NCBI RefSeq assembly: GCF_003171515.1
Contig: NC_089398.1
Span: 1,178,001 to 1,242,000 of the forward strand
DNA: 64,000 nucleotides
Source of the DNA: Pyrenophora tritici-repentis
Lineage: Eukaryota > Ascomycota > Dothideomycetes > Pleosporales > Pleosporaceae
Reading direction: 5' to 3'
The position numbers and the translations under genes are program-made. Each line of letters opens with the position of its first letter. The stretch's first letter is position 1. The notes beneath the pieces are model-generated. The model had not been told where the DNA came from and did not search any database. It saw only the letters and a list, made by a program, of their open reading frames with translations. Below are positions 19,194-29,882 of the stretch, piece by piece.

Positions 19194-21056
19194 TCACATC
19201 TCCAGCGTACCGATCCTGCTCCCTACGGTCCCACTCTCTCCCCAAACACCCTCGCCTACTCTCCTCCTGACTATAGCAAGAACGTCCGGCCTACCAGATT
19301 CCTCTTCAAGTTTCTTTCCAAGGGATTTGAGAACTTCAAACTTTGCCGTCGCGACAACATACGCCGCATTCTCTGGGTCGCCGCGGCCGCCAACGAGGCT
19401 CGAGAAGGTTGTAGCGGGTAGGAGCAACGAGGGGAGAACTCCGCCGCTGATACTAGGATCCAGGATGACATCAAGACCGGATTTCGGGAAGGTGTTAAGT
19501 CGAGCGTATGTCAGGTCGTTAGAAGGTACATCTGACGGGGTTTCGGTAGACCACGAAGAGTTGATCAGGGCGCTGACAATAGCAAGAGCAGCAAGTGCGT
19601 TTTCTTTCATGGCGATGGTTTCCATATGTGTGGTGATATCAGCGAACATGGTGGGTTTCTTACTGTAGAAGAGAGCGGTGATGAGTCGCGCGTAGATTGC
19701 TTCGGTCTGTGTGCGTTTAGAGTCGGAGCCAATAGTCTCGGTCTGCGGGAATGTGATTTCCTCCTTTGGCGGTCCGCGGAAGACGGTTGCAAGCGTCTTC
19801 AGAGCATCCTGGTTCGTTCTTGTGATTGGCATGTCTGCAATGACACAATCATCCCAGGCTGGCCCCGAAGCCCGCTGTGGGACTAGCGTCGATCTTGGCA
19901 TCGAAGCAATGACATTCAGATCGCTTGCCTCACATTTCCGGATGTTTCGGTGGACGTAGTTCCGAATGACAGGCATCTCCTCGCTATTCTCAAAGTTTTC
20001 AGGGTAATGTACAGCGTAGTCGCTAATGTACTGTGCTATCCGGCTGCTCAAGAACGAGTGATCGATGCTGGGGTTTTCCGAGGTATGAAAGTCGATAAGG
20101 CCTCTGTGGATGCCTTCCTCTTTCAAGAAGTCTAGAGCGAGACTCGAGTTGTAGTGTGATAGATGAGGCGAGGCCTTTACCCTGGTAATAAGAATGCTGT
20201 AGAACTGGATAAGGGTCATATGCATCAGCATATCGTCCTGGGTATCGACCATCTTGAGTGCAGCATAGTGAAGTAAGCCCTGACCCTCCTTTAGACCCAC
20301 TTCCCGCTCAACGTTGAGTCCGTATGCAGAAACGACAGCATTCCAGTCCATTGCGGCGACGCGTGGTAGCCATGACAATAACCTAGCTTGTGCTATAGTC
20401 TTGTCTCGCTTGTTCAGAAGTGGTAGAGGCGGCGATATAAGCTGTTTGAGTGAGGTATAATGGTAGTACAACGAGCTGATATCGCGGTCACTGAACAGTC
20501 GCCGCCAAACGGGGCCAGTACCATAAGTGTGCAGGGTTGACTTGCCGTCCATGGAAACCGGCTCGTTCTTCGATATGCCAAGGAGCGATGTGAGAAGATT
20601 CTCGGCTTGGCTTGCTACTCCAGCATCTTGAGTGCACAACCACAGACGGACGATGGCCAACATGACTGCCGGTCGATTTGCAAGCGCTTGGGCATCAGTG
20701 CTACTGGTGGTGGCTTTCTCGAGCAATGTGAGGATGAGATTGTGAAATGGGATCGCTTGAAGGTCCAGGCCAATCTCGAACTCGACGTCTTTGATATCCT
20801 CGAAGCGATATGGCTCGGCGAGCTTGAGGATGAAATGCGTCAGTCGCGATGGATCTTGCTGTAGCTTTGGTAGCAAGGCGGCGATCTGGAGGAAGAGCGG
20901 TCTTGTCTCTTTCCATATTTGAGACCGATATTCAGAGGTGTTTGTGAAGAGCTCGCATCGCTCAAGTAGATCTGCATCCAGCTCGGTGGTAGGATCTTGG
21001 TCGACCTTTTGCAGATGCTCCGAGAGCTCACCGAGTACAGAAGTAGCTGCTGCCAT
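19194..21056 (-). CDS. HSM3: Hsm3-type 26S proteasome base-assembly chaperone (HSM3/PSMD5 family)
   Basis: A single exon encodes 620 residues: all-helical, Leu-rich, with no signal or membrane segments. The N-terminal part (ELSEHLQKV, LFLQIAALLPKLQQDP, IPFHNLILTLLEKAT, RPAVMLAIVRLWLC) and middle VWRRLFSDRDISSLYYHYTSL resemble the ARM/HEAT repeat fungal protein annotated as DNA mismatch repair protein HSM3. In yeast, Hsm3 holds Rpt1/Rpt2 during assembly of the proteasome base; the mismatch-repair name comes from a mutator phenotype. It is longer than yeast Hsm3 (about 480 aa), as is usual in filamentous fungi. Recognition rests on overall pattern rather than a catalytic motif, so another ARM-repeat protein cannot be excluded. 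Confidence 0.65.
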   Translation of the reverse strand: MAAATSVLGELSEHLQKVDQDPTTELDADLLERCELFTNTSEYRSQIWKETRPLFLQIAALLPKLQQDPSRLTHFILKLAEPYRFEDIKDVEFEIGLDLQAIPFHNLILTLLEKATTSSTDAQALANRPAVMLAIVRLWLCTQDAGVASQAENLLTSLLGISKNEPVSMDGKSTLHTYGTGPVWRRLFSDRDISSLYYHYTSLKQLISPPLPLLNKRDKTIAQARLLSWLPRVAAMDWNAVVSAYGLNVEREVGLKEGQGLLHYAALKMVDTQDDMLMHMTLIQFYSILITRVKASPHLSHYNSSLALDFLKEEGIHRGLIDFHTSENPSIDHSFLSSRIAQYISDYAVHYPENFENSEEMPVIRNYVHRNIRKCEASDLNVIASMPRSTLVPQRASGPAWDDCVIADMPITRTNQDALKTLATVFRGPPKEEITFPQTETIGSDSKRTQTEAIYARLITALFYSKKPTMFADITTHMETIAMKENALAALAIVSALINSSWSTETPSDVPSNDLTYARLNTFPKSGLDVILDPSISGGVLPSLLLPATTFSSLVGGRGDPENAAYVVATAKFEVLKSLGKKLEEESGRPDVLAIVRRRVGEGVWGESGTVGSRIGTLEM

Positions 21057-21588
21057 TCTGGACGTTTGCTTAATGCGCGTTGATAGCAGAGATGGATTAA
21101 GTCGGGACCTTGACGCTCTTGGTATTCCTAGTCTATTGTGGCGGATAGACTGTGAAGGAAAGTTCTAGCCCCCGCTCATGTGATAACGCGTAGTGTATCG
21201 AGCACTAGACGCGTCACTAGCAGTCTGATGTACGGTGAGGCTGAAGTTTCTCAACGTGTATGCTTGCAGATCGGTCCAGGCCACTGCCAGAGGATACTTA
21301 CGGTGCAGATGCCTTGTTCTTCAAAAGGAAGTCTGTAGGTTAATCTATTAAGATGCAGACTGTTTGGATAAGGGAGAGCACAAGGCGGGGTGCAAGCTCG
21401 CCTTTGGGGCCCCACCTCGCCCTAGTCGGCTACTTAAGTAGTTATCCCGGTAAAAGCTGCAGCTGCTCCCCAAATAATTTCCGACTCCGCTACATCCCCA
21501 AGACTCTCGCCTGACGACGCCTCAGGCACGATTTTTAACCTAAGGTAGTCCTATAACCACGCGCATTTTAGGAGAAAAGTGATTCAAC
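21057..21588. other. Divergent promoter region between HSM3 and RPC31
   Basis: The 532 bases lie between two divergently transcribed genes; pyrimidine-rich stretches precede the RPC31 start. No other feature seen. Confidence 0.5.
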
Positions 21589-22606
21589 ATGCCGCCAGCA
21601 AGAGGAGGGAGGGGTGGTCGCGGCGGTGGACGTGGGGGCGCATTCAATCCCGTGCGAGGGACAGTAACCATTGCTGGCACAGAGCTCAACTGGGATCTGA
21701 GTGGCCTCGAAATCCAGAAGGGCCCTGCCGAGCGTTTTCCTGTAAGCATCTGCTTGTCTTTTTTACGGACCATCGCCATCCAGACTATCTTGTCTCGTTA
21801 TTATGCGTCACCTCTTCTCAAGTCACATTCGTAGTCGCATCTACAGCAGCTTCGCAGCATATATCATGACGCACCTATGGATCAACCACTAAGACATATA
21901 CAGGACAGACCACCTCCCCAGGCGCCGCCGCCAACCGACGACGAGGCAGACATGGTTAGACATCATCTTTCATTCCGCGATCGCGTACACGAGGGTCCAT
22001 TCTACACACTCCTGAACGATGGCATGAAGGACGGCCTAAAGCGCAAGGCCAGCGAGCCAGCACCCACCGAAGCTACTTTGTTCGATCCCTTTACCGGCAA
22101 CCAGACATACTCTGCCAAGTACTTGAAGGTGCGGAGAAGATTGCCAAAACTAGATGAACGGCCATACGGTGAGTTCCGCTGAGTAGGGATGGTCGGTTAT
22201 TGGCTCATAATTTACAGTTGTCGACCTTTTCCCTGCGGAACTGCGATCCTTATTAGACGGCACACACACCGACGGTAACCCGACTAAGAAGCGTAGGACA
22301 CTGGGTGGTACCCAGGTCAACCCCCTGTCGGAAATCGAGCGCATGATCAAGTCAGCAGAGGATAAGAACACTGAAGCAAAAGCCCGTGCTGAAGAGGAGG
22401 GAGATGAAGAGGTCGAAGAGGAAGAGGAAGAGGAAGACGCAGACGAGGAAAAGCCCGAAGCGGTTGGCGAGGATGATAATTATTCCGCCGCATCGACCGA
22501 CTCAGAGGAGTCTGATGACGATTACAACGCCGAGCAGTACTTTGATAACGGCGAGGATGATGACATTGATGATGGAGATCCGTACCAGAACACGTACGAC
22601 GAGTAG
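21589..22606 (+). CDS. RPC31: RNA polymerase III subunit RPC7 (Rpc31)
   Basis: Three exons, 21589-21741, 21850-22168 and 22218-22606, join to 286 residues. The first acceptor has two equivalent CAG choices (exon from 21847 or 21850), a one-residue difference. The protein starts MPPARGGRGGRGGGRGG, continues RFP...PMDQPLRHIQDRP and RDRVHEGPFYTLLNDG (the RxHxGPxYT block of RPC7), then TYSAKYLKVRRRLPKLDERPY and VDLFPAELRSLLDG, and ends in a highly acidic tail with a run of Glu and DDYNAEQYFDNGEDDD. This order (Gly/Arg head, central RPC7 block, acidic tail) is typical of Rpc31, part of the C82/C34/C31 initiation subcomplex of nuclear Pol III. Confidence 0.87.
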
Positions 22607-22983
22607 TACAGGAAAAACTTATGGTAATTCAGTGTTATACTAGGCGTCCGGTTGGGTAGATACCCATACGAATTTCTTTCTCATTAAATTTCATGGTACG
22701 AATTTATACACTATGGAGTCCTTGAGCACATTTTCAGTCCACCAGAAGGCTCTTACATCCAAGCGCTGCCAGTGGTCGCAAACCCACTTTGTATCCGCCA
22801 ACTGAAGTTTTCGAACCATGGTTGAGATTCTAACATATACCCTCCAGCACTATGTTTCCACACTTCAGTAAGTATATATCTCAGAAATCCCCTGCATTGC
22901 TCCATCATCTCTCGAGATCATACAAGAGAGAGCAGACGAAAAACAACAAGGAAAAAAAAGCGAAACTAGCCTACCTACATAAA
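22607..22983. other. Intergenic region
   Basis: 3' UTR of RPC31 and leader of the next gene; an A-rich stretch directly precedes the next start codon. Nothing else seen. Confidence 0.5.
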
Positions 22984-23823
22984 ATGTCTCTAACAAACCG
23001 ACAAACCCGCCGCCTCCTCCCCCTCATCGCCTTCCTTGATGCTATCTGCCTCCCCCAAGCTCGCCCTTACCTCTCAGAAGACAGCATGGAAATCACCTTT
23101 CAACCACAAGAACGCTTCCTAAAGAAGCACGAATTTTCAATAGAAATTCACCCCGCCACTGCATTCCCTCCTACCACCTTTTCTCCTCTCGCAGCAGACA
23201 CAAGCCGCTTAGGAAAGCATGTTGTTTTCTGTGGACTAGGGGATCGAGCGGAACTTTATTTCCACCCTTCTTCTAATGGAAGTATTCACCGGGCTGGAGA
23301 ATTAGGGAAGTCATACATCCTCTTTGACTTGAGTAATGGTGTGGATGAGGGGGGTGCAGCAACGGCCCTAGGAGAAACTATCGCTCGCATCATAGCAGAT
23401 GAAGAAGAAGACCGCACACGGGAGCGGGAAGGGGAGAAAGCGAGTGATTTCCCTGGCCGACAGTTTGCTATTTCAGCGTGGAAGGCAGAGATGGTGCAGC
23501 AGATGATGCGCTTTGACACAGGGAACTGGGAGGCTGGTCTAATCAGTATGGATCCCAAGGTTTTGTTTGAGAAAGAGGAGAGAGAGGGATTTGTTAGGCT
23601 GGAAGGGTTGTGGCGGAAGGGGAAGGGGTGGTGTAGTGAGATTAGCGGGTTGGAAAGGGAAAGTGCGGAAATTTGGTTAAGGCGGGAGATTACTAGGGTT
23701 GTGGGAAGGGGGGAGGAGAGGGAGCAGTGGGAATTGGCGTGGCTGGGGAGGGGCGGGTTAATAAAGGTGAAGGAGTATGAGGGTGCGGAATGTCGGGAGC
23801 CGGGAGAGCGCATGGTCAGGTGA
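22984..23823 (+). CDS. Unknown protein with N-terminal hydrophobic segment
   Basis: Single exon, 279 residues from the ATG at 22984; the frame is open further upstream (to 22852), but that part has UTR-like composition. The N-terminus MSLTNRQTRRLLPLIAFLDAICLPQARP looks like a signal peptide or anchor, given here only as the short pieces RRLLPLIAFLDAICLP. The rest is soluble, with LGKHVVFCGLGDRAELYFHP, GKSYILFDLSNG and a charged C-terminal half containing three Trp-rich stretches (ISAWKAEMVQQMM, LEGLWRKGKGWCSE, WELAWLGRGG). I recognise no family. Codon use in the 3' half is G-rich and differs from the C-rich 5' half. Confidence 0.55.
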   Translation: MSLTNRQTRRLLPLIAFLDAICLPQARPYLSEDSMEITFQPQERFLKKHEFSIEIHPATAFPPTTFSPLAADTSRLGKHVVFCGLGDRAELYFHPSSNGSIHRAGELGKSYILFDLSNGVDEGGAATALGETIARIIADEEEDRTREREGEKASDFPGRQFAISAWKAEMVQQMMRFDTGNWEAGLISMDPKVLFEKEEREGFVRLEGLWRKGKGWCSEISGLERESAEIWLRREITRVVGRGEEREQWELAWLGRGGLIKVKEYEGAECREPGERMVR

Positions 23824-24103
23824 AGATGTGTGGTATATAAGGAGGGATGAATGGATGGGATAGTATAGAGATATGTGTCAACGTAGGCGGTATGTACAAT
23901 TTGTCAGTCGCTACGTGAACCTCGTCTTCATCCAACATCATCGTAACCAAACGTCAGATACCCCAACACCTAGCGTACAACGAACGAGGGTATGTGCAAT
24001 CAAGTCGCTAAATCAGAAACAAAACAACATCTCAACAAAACGGAGTGGTCGAAACACCGGTAACCTCTTACCCCTTCCTATTATACCTGCATACTCCGAA
24101 CAC

Positions 24104-27100
24104 TTAGCATGGCTGGAGGTAGTTTGACGGCACAAGACCTGGTCGGCCTTGCTTGCCAACTGCCTCAGCCTCCCACCATCCATCATCCTGCAACCTCAAA
24201 ACAGCGAGAATATCGCCCTTTTGGAATCCCAATTCTTCGGGAATCTGAGCTGCATACGAGTACATTGCGCGAGCTGTATCGGGCGTTAGCAAACCTATCA
24301 AACAAAATGCACCAAATGTGACCACTTACAATAGTTCAATATCAATCTGCCCTGACTGTTGTAGTTCTTGGGCTCGGCCAGGCTCTTACTACGGGTCCTG
24401 GACTCGGCCCTTACTGAGCTTCCAGATCCTGCGTCGAAGCCAAACTCACTTCCTGCACTGCTCATGTACGAGCTCTGCGGTCGAGCACTGGGCGGTCTGC
24501 CACGCACACTACCCCCAAATTGACTTCCTCCATAGACACTGCCATCACCGCGCACGCTACCCGCAATAGAAGGGGCGACTGTCCTGTCGCTTCCACGAGA
24601 ACTGGGTGGCCGATCGTTAGATTGGCGGAACTGGGGGTTGGGGCTCGCGGTTCGAGAGAGAGGAGCTGCACGAGACTGTGGGCGAGATTGGGATTGTGCA
24701 AACGCTGGTTGAGGGGGCTGCTGTGGTTGTTGAGGCTGTGATGGCTGTGGTGGCTGTTGCTGCTGTGGAGGTTGCTGTGGCGGCAGAGGTGATGCAGTAC
24801 GTGGCGTGGTGTTGACGCTTGGCGATGGTCCGCGGGTGGATGAGTACGAATTGCGTCCTACGGGTGTACCATAGGCTTGAGCTGTTGACGTGGCGGTTTG
24901 CGCCCGCGGTCTGCCTCCGACGTTGGAGGGAGCATAGGGATTTGGTGATGCTGTTCGACTGAATGAGGCTGCAGGGGATGCTTGTGGAGGTTGTTGCTGC
25001 TGCCTCGATGCAGGTCGAGAGGGTTGTGGGGCTTGTTGCTGCTGCCTCGATGCAGGTCGGGAGACTTGCGGCTGTGCACGCGGCGCAGGTTGAGCTGCGG
25101 GCTGAGTTACAGGTTGGGCTACAGGCTTTGGTGCTGGTTGGACTACAGACTGTGGACGCGGTGACGACTGTGCTGCTCGTGATTGCGGCCTTTGTACAGG
25201 CTGAGCTGCGGGTGGCTGCTGCCTTTGCACAGGCTGAGCTGCAGGTGGCTGCTGCCTTTGCACAGGCTGAGCTGCTCGTGATTGCGGCCTTTGTACAGGC
25301 TGAGCTGCGGGTGGCTGCTGCCTTTGCACAGGCTGAGCTGCAGGTGGCTGCTGCCTTTGCACAGGCTGAGCTGCAGGTGGCTGCTGCCGTTGTGCAGTCT
25401 GGAATGTAGATGGCGATTGAGCCTGTTGCTGCGCAGGCCGGTACGTGGAAGGCGATGGAGCTTGTCGCTGCACGGGTTGGTAGGTAGAGGGCGAGGCAGG
25501 CTGTGCCATACGGTAGGAGTTTTGAGGTGACGCTTGTTGTGTGGTGAGAGGACTAGGTCTTGGACTTGGACTTGCAGCACGAGCAGGCGCAGGTGAGGCT
25601 GTCCGTGGAGCTTCTTGCTTCGTAGGGCTTCGACTGGAAGCGCGAGCGGGCTCGGTCGTATTGAACATGTTAGCCTTTTGATTGACATACATCTGAGTGG
25701 TCTTTTGCATTGCACGGGAAGTGTGTGCTGGCTTGGGAGCACCTAGACGAGACATGGGAGGTGTCTCGTATGAGGGCGGGGGCGTCCCTCGCTTTGCAGC
25801 ATTCAGAGCGACGTTTGAAAGGGGTGTTGGAGCACTACCAGCCAACTTTGAGCCCACTGCAGGCGTAGCAGGAGGAGCGGGCGTTGCAAGACCATGGTAG
25901 CGATCTGCAGTTTGGCGTACAGAGGCCTGCTTGCGATCATCGACTGTTTGGCGTACAGAAGCCTGTTTGGTGACCCCCCTCAGCTCTTCGAGAGCCTGCG
26001 CAATAGGATCAAGTTCCTCTTGTTGTTCTGCCTGCTCTTCCGATTGCTTCTTGTCTGGCGAAGCTACGTCGAACACATTATTGCCAACATTCAGCTGGAA
26101 ATTGGCTCGTGGATCAGCCGCGTCTGGCTCTGGACTGGGAGAATGAGGCGCACTTTCTATAGCACGAGTTCTGCCGATAAAATGTCTTGCTGGACTTGGA
26201 TAAGTTTTTGTTGGGCTGGTATTTAGCTTGGCCGGAGTAGCATTGAATTTAGTTGGACTCGTATTGAGCTTGGCTGGAGTAGCACTAAATTTAGTCGGGC
26301 TGGTGTTGAGCTTGGCTGGAGTGGCATTGAGTTTGGTTGGGCTGGTGTTGAGCTTTGCTGGAGTGGCGTTGAGTTTGGTTGGAGTGGCAACGCTCTTGGT
26401 TGGACTAGGAGTGTTTCTGACCGGGCTGACGTTTTCTTGTGTATTCCGACGTGAAGGAGGCGTCCATGTGTTCCGGTTGCTGGAGGCGAGAGGCGGAGGT
26501 TCTATTTCGTGCTTGCTCTTTCTGCGTGCAAAAGGGCTATTGAAGAAGCCTCGCTTCTTCGCCACTGAGCCCTCCTCTGGTGGAGTAGGTTCAGCAGGTG
26601 ATGGTGGCATTTCTTGCGGCACTGGTTTGCTGGGCGTCGCGGGACTTGGCGCTTCAATACTAGAGAACGACGTAGGGTTCGAATATTCACTCTGTGAATC
26701 CCGGCTAGCTGGTCGAACGGGACTTGGGATCGAGCTCCGATCCGATGGGGGGCCAATGCGACAGAACTGCGTCATTCCATCTGCTGGGTAGTCATTGTGT
26801 GGGACCTCACTTTGCTGATACTGCTGGCGTGCTTCCTGTTGGGCTTGCACAAGTCGAGGGTCGGGTTGGATCGCGCGTGTGGCCTGAGGCGGTTGTACTG
26901 GCTGCACTGGTTCTGGTTCCACCGGCTGTCTTTGTGGCTCTGATTGTTGTCGCGAGGGTTCTATACGCTGCCTTCGTGGCTCTGGCTGTTGTCGAAGTGG
27001 CTCCACATGCTGCCTCGGTGGTTCAGTATGTTGTCGTAAAGGCTCAATACGTTGTTGCTGTGGTTCCACATGTTGCCTCAAAGGTTGTACCTGCTGTCTT

Positions 27101-28741
27101 GGTTGCTCGATGTGTTGTCTCATTTGTTCGACAGATTTCCTTGGTTGCTCCACGTGCTGTCGAAGGGGTTCAGCCTGTTGTTGCGGTGGTTCTACGTATT
27201 GCCGTGGTTCCTCCATATATTGCTGCGGCGGTTCCATATATTGCTGTGGCGGTTCCACATATTGTTGCGGCGGTTCCACATACTGCCGTGGCTCCTCCAT
27301 ATACTGTTGTGGCTCTTCTGGATAATATCTCGCCTCTTCCATGTATTGTTGTGGCTCTTCCGCGTATTGTCGGTGCTGCTCATATTGTCTCGGTGGCTCT
27401 GCTTGTGGTGGTGGCAGCTCAACTGGCTGCCGGGACATGTCTATAGAGTGTCGCGACATGTCTACAGATTGGCGGAACGAATCTGTAGACTGCCGAGGTT
27501 TGTCGACAGATTGGCGGAACGAATCTATAGACTGACGGGGTTTGTCTACAGATTGTCGGAATGAATCCACGGATTTCCGTGACCTATCTGCAGATGGTCG
27601 TGGTCGCGCGTTGACTTCGTTCTGTGTTATCGGAGCCGTGTTTTGCGGGATGCCCAGTTCTCGTGCCAGCGGATTTTTGGGGTCGTGATGTGATGAAAAT
27701 GTTGATGGCGCTGGTGATGAAGCGCGGTAGGCCGGATTCAATGTCCTCGCGAACTGTGCGACGGAGTAGTTCTCATCCTCGGAGACTTGGGAAGATGTCT
27801 CGGCATCTCCTCTACAAAAGTTGATGAACTTTGGCGGGTCGGGAATCTCCTGGCCGGTTCCAGACTCCTTGATAAAGCCAAAGATGTCCTTTTCTACGTC
27901 ACAGTCTTCGAGTGATAGCCGCATCTTCTCACAAGAGGCATCGTCGCTAACGCATACCGTCGAGGCGATGTTGGCAAAGTTCCACAAGCTGCTCTTGGTG
28001 TAGTCGATGCGCTCCTCTTCGAGATCCTGGAACTTGTCACACGCGGCTTTCCAGTCTCTGTTCCACCTGCCTGTCGTCTCCTCGAGCACCTTTACGGCCG
28101 CTTCGTATTCGGCGCTGGTCGTCGTCAGGTTGATCTGTGTCTTCTCTAGCTTTGCCTTGTTCTTGCGCTCCTCGTGACCCATGACCATATGTGCCTGAGC
28201 GAGGAAGCCCTTGATCTTGAGGCAGTCTTGCTCGTATCGGTCGCGGGCCTTGTTGACCGTGGCCGTCTGCTGCATCTTCAGCTTCAGCAGCTTCTCAATG
28301 CCATTCTGTACAATCTTTCTCCGCTCCTTCATTCCACCGGCAAACGCAGCAAGTGGCTCTTCCAGCTCCGTCTTCATTTGGTGTGCTATGCTCTGGTGGG
28401 ACTTGCCCATGGATTCGACCTCGGCCCGGATGACATCGCATGACAGACGTAGAGTACCAGTTTCGCAGGATCCAAGCTGCTTCCGCGACAGGTTCAGCAG
28501 CTTTCGCGAGTACTCTTCTTCAATGGCAGCACGAGCAGCGTAGAAGTTTTTGAGTTCGTCATTGGTGACTTTGGCTGCGTGCATGCGGTCGAGCATTGGC
28601 CCGACACCAGCGTCATCTTTGCCCCAGAAGTTGTTGGCGACTGCGAATGTTAGCTTTTGTGTGTATGCCATACATGAATTCACATGTCAACTTACACGAC
28701 ATGGAGACAGACGGCGGCTCCATGGCCGCTGCGCCGCCCAT
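24104..28741 (-). CDS. F-BAR/SH3 protein of the Cdc15/Imp2/Hof1 cytokinesis type, repeat-expanded
   Basis: Three exons, 28741-28696, 28640-24330 and 24273-24104, give 1508 residues. The first 46-nt exon ends TCG T, and splicing creates SFANNFWGKDDAGVGPMLDRM, the classic F-BAR opening. The last exon supplies an SH3 domain (ARAMYSYAAQIPEELGFQKGD, DGWWEAE, GLVPSNYLQP). Between the F-BAR (residues about 15-290) and SH3 (about 1455-1508) lies a long disordered linker with at least five families of tandem repeats. Family knowledge: Cdc15-type proteins bend membrane and recruit formins and actin-ring parts to the septum. Fungal homologues are usually 900-1100 aa; the excess here is repeat expansion. 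Reading only the large exon would lose both the true start and the SH3 domain. Confidence 0.88.
25180..25400 (-). repeat. Coding tandem repeats RQQPPAAQPVQ in the F-BAR linker
   Basis: The unit QRQQPPAAQPV (33 nt) and a variant QRPQSRAAQPV recur about seven times, and a higher-order block of three units is itself duplicated. Confidence 0.85.
26180..26400 (-). repeat. Coding tandem repeats TPAKLNTSPTKLNA in the F-BAR linker
   Basis: A 14-residue period (TPAKLNTSPTKLNA with F/S variants) repeats about four times. Each unit has SPTK/TPAK, a proline-directed phosphorylation consensus. Confidence 0.85.
26940..27570 (-). repeat. Coding tandem repeats (EPPQQYVE, EPLRQHVE, SVDSFRQ types) in the F-BAR linker
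   Basis: Three adjoining repeat families share a period of about 8-9 residues: SFRQSVDKPRQSID, EPPQQYMEPPQQYVE, and EPLRQHVEPQQQRIE. They seem to have diverged from one expanding minisatellite. Confidence 0.85.
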
Positions 28742-29882
28742 TATGGACGATTTTACAGCTTCAGCGAAGGTTAATCACGACAGCTAGCAGGCTATGCGAG
28801 AAAGCGAATGCTAGCAAAATAATAATAATAGTGAAGATGTTGGGCTGTTCGATATGCAGCTCAAGGGGACCAAGCCAGGTTTTGGGGTAGCGGGCCCGGA
28901 TGCCAACGGTGTACCGCTTTGTTGACGGTCGCGAAAATCACCATAGCGACGAGAGGGGCAGCGCTAAGTGGTCAGCCCTATGACGAACTCGGGACCCTAG
29001 ATACCTGGTGTCTTTGGCTATAACACCCCTATTTTGGCTGCAAATGATATTTTGGGCCTGTCTTTTCTACGGTCGTGAGTCCGGTGCCCTTGCTTCTCAA
29101 GGTTGCGTGTTGTTGTTGTTGTTGTTGTTGTTCACGGCAGCGGAGAACGGAGAACATTGGAGAGACAATGGTGAACAGGGTAAGCACCTAATAGACGTGT
29201 CTGGCGACTACAGTGGCTTTTTTACACTGCTATGTCCAGTATTTCATGATAGTGGGTAAGCACCTAACAACTAGACGTGTCTTGCGACTACAGTGGCTTT
29301 TTTACACTGCCATGTCCAGCATTTCATGACACCCGGGTGCCCGTGACATCACTTTGGACAAGATGCCGCGTCGAGCAAGTGTTGAATTATGCACAATTTC
29401 CCTTGGAATCCGATACAAGCCTATGCATGCTGGAAGAGCGGATGGCAATTACCATGGGACGTTATCATGGTCATGCCTGTTTGGGCGGAAGAGTCACCCA
29501 TGGATGGCGGAAGGTGCAGTGTGGGGTACTTACTACCCGTGGACGGCAAGAGCAAGAGCAGCCTCACCACACCTGGCAGCTGCGATGGACAATGGCAGTC
29601 GATTGCTACCTAGTGTTAGATGATTAGGTAGAATGGCATCGACTGCGCTGCAATGCGGGTCATGGTAGTTGCAGCGCAAAGCAAATAAATCGCAACTGCA
29701 AGCACGCCCAAAAGCTTGGAACGTGGCAGGTCTCCGTCCCTCACTCATGGTGCCAAGCCCGCTTCTCTCTTCGTGCATCACCTTGAACGTATGGCTATCA
29801 CACCCGTACCCAAAATCTCACACGGCCATCATCCCCCCCTCTCTCTCGCTCACGACGCGCTACTCATGGAAAGGCTCTTTCG
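28742..29882. other. Divergent intergenic region between the F-BAR gene and NOT1
   Basis: About 1.1 kb with a (TTG)7-8 microsatellite at 29110-29133, tandem copies of the MITE core (29178-29333), and no supportable gene. It must hold both promoters. Confidence 0.5.
29178..29336 (+). mobile_element. MITE-derived tandem, two copies of the core and right end
   Basis: Two units of about 76-80 bp (29178-29253 and 29254-29333), each GGGTAAGCACCTAA...CGTGTCT.GCGACTACAGTGGC then TTTTTTACACTGC, end in ATGTCCAG.ATTTCATGA. The second runs into CACCCGGGTG, the terminal repeat of the copies at 5.2 and 42.5 kb. The left terminal repeat is missing, so this is a rearranged, truncated element. Confidence 0.65.

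Noticed and set aside
25282..27446. Long plus-strand and alternate minus-strand frames opposite the F-BAR gene
   Set aside because: Shadow frames created by the repetitive Gln/Pro coding sequence of the F-BAR linker; low-complexity and without own signals.
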